Origin: Pelomonas sp046294815
GTDB taxonomy: Bacteria; Pseudomonadota; Gammaproteobacteria; Burkholderiales; Burkholderiaceae_C
Direction: 5' to 3'
Assembly: GCA_046294815.1 (NCBI GenBank)
Contig: JBKBOJ010000096.1
Coordinates: 1-8,941, forward strand
DNA length: 8,941 nucleotides
The notes under the pieces are model-generated. The model was not told the DNA's origin. It worked only from the letters and a program-made list of their open reading frames with translations, and searched no databases. A program made the position numbers and the translations under genes. Position 1 is the stretch's first letter. Every line of letters starts with the position of its first letter. Positions 7,949-8,941 of this stretch are shown piece after piece.

Positions 7949-8941
7949 ATGTCCAGCCCCCTCCACATCGACGTAGCCATCCTCGGCGGCGGCCCCGCTG
8001 GCTGCAGCGCCGCGTCGTGGCTGGGCCAGCTGGGTCTGACGACGCTGCTGGTCGAGCGCGCGCCGCGGCTGTGTGCCGGCATTGCGGCGCTGCACTTCCC
8101 ACAGGACTGGGTGCTGGGCGAACCAGACGTGCCGCTGTCACGCCTGGCCGACCGCTACGCCGCGCACGCCACGGCCACGCCGGGCCTGCAGCTGCGCACC
8201 GGCGCGCAGGCCGACTCGGCCCGCCACACGGGTGCAGGCTGGGCGCTGCAGCTGTCCACCGGCGAGCATGTGCAGGCGCGCGCGCTGCTGGTGGCCACCG
8301 GGCTGCGCCTGCTGCGCCCGGCGCGCTACTTCGCCGTGCCGCATGCGCGCGTGCTGGATGCCGTGCAGCTCACCGCGCAGCGCGACACGCTGCCGCCCGG
8401 CCGCGTGCTGCTGCTGGGTGCTGGCGACAACGCAGCCGAGAACGCACTGCACCTGGCCGAGCGCGGCCATGACGTGACCATCTGGGCGCGCGGCGGCTGG
8501 CGCGCGCAGGCCCACCTGGTGCAGCGCATCGAGGCGCATGCGCGCATCGCGCTGCGCCTGTCTACGCCGCTGCCGGACGCGCTGATGCCCGACGCCGACG
8601 GCGTGGGCGTCGGCGCCGAGCGCTTCGACATCGTCGCGCCGCTGCTGGGCTTCGAGCCCGAGCCCTCGGCCTTCGCGCTGATGGACGAGGCCTCGCGCCA
8701 GCGCGTGTTCGTGGCCGGCGACGCCAGCGGCCGCTGGCATCCCTGCGTGCAGACGGCGCTGGCCGACGGCGTGCAGGCGGCCAAGCAGATCGAGCAGGCG
8801 CTGCGCCCGCAGCTGGCCGCGGCGCCGCAGCGGCACAACAACCGCCAGGTCATCCACCTGCAGGGGCTGCGCTTTCGCGCCAACCTGGGCGTGCTGGACT
8901 TCGAGCGCACCGGCCCGCAGCCCATCCAGGTGGATGCCGAG
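7949..8941 (+). CDS. FAD/NAD(P)-dependent oxidoreductase fused to an N-terminal piece of dihydroneopterin aldolase (FolB) domain (3' partial)
   Basis: 331 codons are present and the frame is open at the window edge. Residues 1-287 form a two-dinucleotide-fold flavoprotein of the thioredoxin-reductase-like fold. It has an FAD-binding GGGPAG (13-18), VERAPR at the end of the second strand, LLVATG (113-118), a second nucleotide fold LLLGAGDNAAENALHLAERG (154-173), and the FAD motif VFVAGDASG (253-261) followed by QTALADGVQAAKQI. There is no CxxC pair (cysteines only at 19, 42 and 266), so it is not a thioredoxin reductase; its substrate is unknown. After a short linker (about 288-300), residues 301-331 (IHLQGLRFRANLGVLDFER and PQPIQVDAE) match the beginning of FolB, which splits dihydroneopterin in folate synthesis; E319 aligns with the catalytic glutamate 22 of the S. 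aureus enzyme. No stop or good start codon separates the two parts. The gene begins 25 bp after msrQ, without a clear Shine-Dalgarno, probably in the same transcript. Confidence 0.8.
   Translation, partial: MSSPLHIDVAILGGGPAGCSAASWLGQLGLTTLLVERAPRLCAGIAALHFPQDWVLGEPDVPLSRLADRYAAHATATPGLQLRTGAQADSARHTGAGWALQLSTGEHVQARALLVATGLRLLRPARYFAVPHARVLDAVQLTAQRDTLPPGRVLLLGAGDNAAENALHLAERGHDVTIWARGGWRAQAHLVQRIEAHARIALRLSTPLPDALMPDADGVGVGAERFDIVAPLLGFEPEPSAFALMDEASRQRVFVAGDASGRWHPCVQTALADGVQAAKQIEQALRPQLAAAPQRHNNRQVIHLQGLRFRANLGVLDFERTGPQPIQVDAE

Noticed and set aside
7949..8848. Thioredoxin reductase
   Set aside because: The fold-level motifs fit, but the CxxC redox pair is absent, so a general oxidoreductase name is safer.

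Overview
The window is GC-rich, gene-dense DNA whose protein content points to a betaproteobacterium of the order Burkholderiales (Comamonadaceae-like). The main clues are an ImuB-DnaE2 SOS mutagenesis pair, a Tat-exported MsrP with its membrane partner MsrQ, an AlkB-type alkane hydroxylase, and near-exclusive use of G/C in third codon positions. The genus cannot be fixed from the sequence alone. No mobile element, CRISPR array, tRNA or rRNA is visible.

Layout. (1) Positions 1-4049, plus strand: the C-terminal 284 codons of imuB, then complete dnaE2 (imuC), joined by an ATGA stop/start overlap. This is the distal part of the SOS mutasome operon; the LexA-controlled promoter and imuA should lie upstream of the window. 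(2) Positions 4050-4357: a 308-bp non-coding gap with one GC-rich hairpin and weak promoter-like elements. (3) Positions 4358-4999: udk, uridine kinase (pyrimidine salvage). (4) Positions 5021-6181, minus strand: alkB, a membrane di-iron alkane 1-monooxygenase, convergent with udk and with no rubredoxin or regulator gene beside it. (5) Positions 6182-6340: a 159-bp divergent control region with inverted and direct repeats, and a perfect 14-bp palindrome over the alkB start codon. (6) Positions 6341-7923, plus strand: msrP and msrQ, sharing one base, which form the periplasmic methionine sulfoxide repair system. (7) Positions 7949-8941, plus strand, open at the right edge: a two-dinucleotide-fold flavoprotein oxidoreductase whose reading frame runs without a stop into the start of a dihydroneopterin aldolase (FolB) domain.

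How the genes fit together. ImuB tethers DnaE2 to the sliding clamp for error-prone lesion bypass. MsrQ passes electrons across the membrane to the molybdenum enzyme MsrP for repair of oxidised envelope proteins. The flavoprotein-FolB gene follows msrQ by only 25 bp and is probably co-transcribed with it. AlkB starts alkane degradation and looks like a stand-alone gene.

The most unusual item is the apparent flavoprotein-FolB fusion at the right edge. Secondary points are a clamp-binding-like pentapeptide in DnaE2, a small residue at the substrate-gate position of AlkB, and the palindrome on the alkB start codon. Most of the window is otherwise ordinary chromosomal content.
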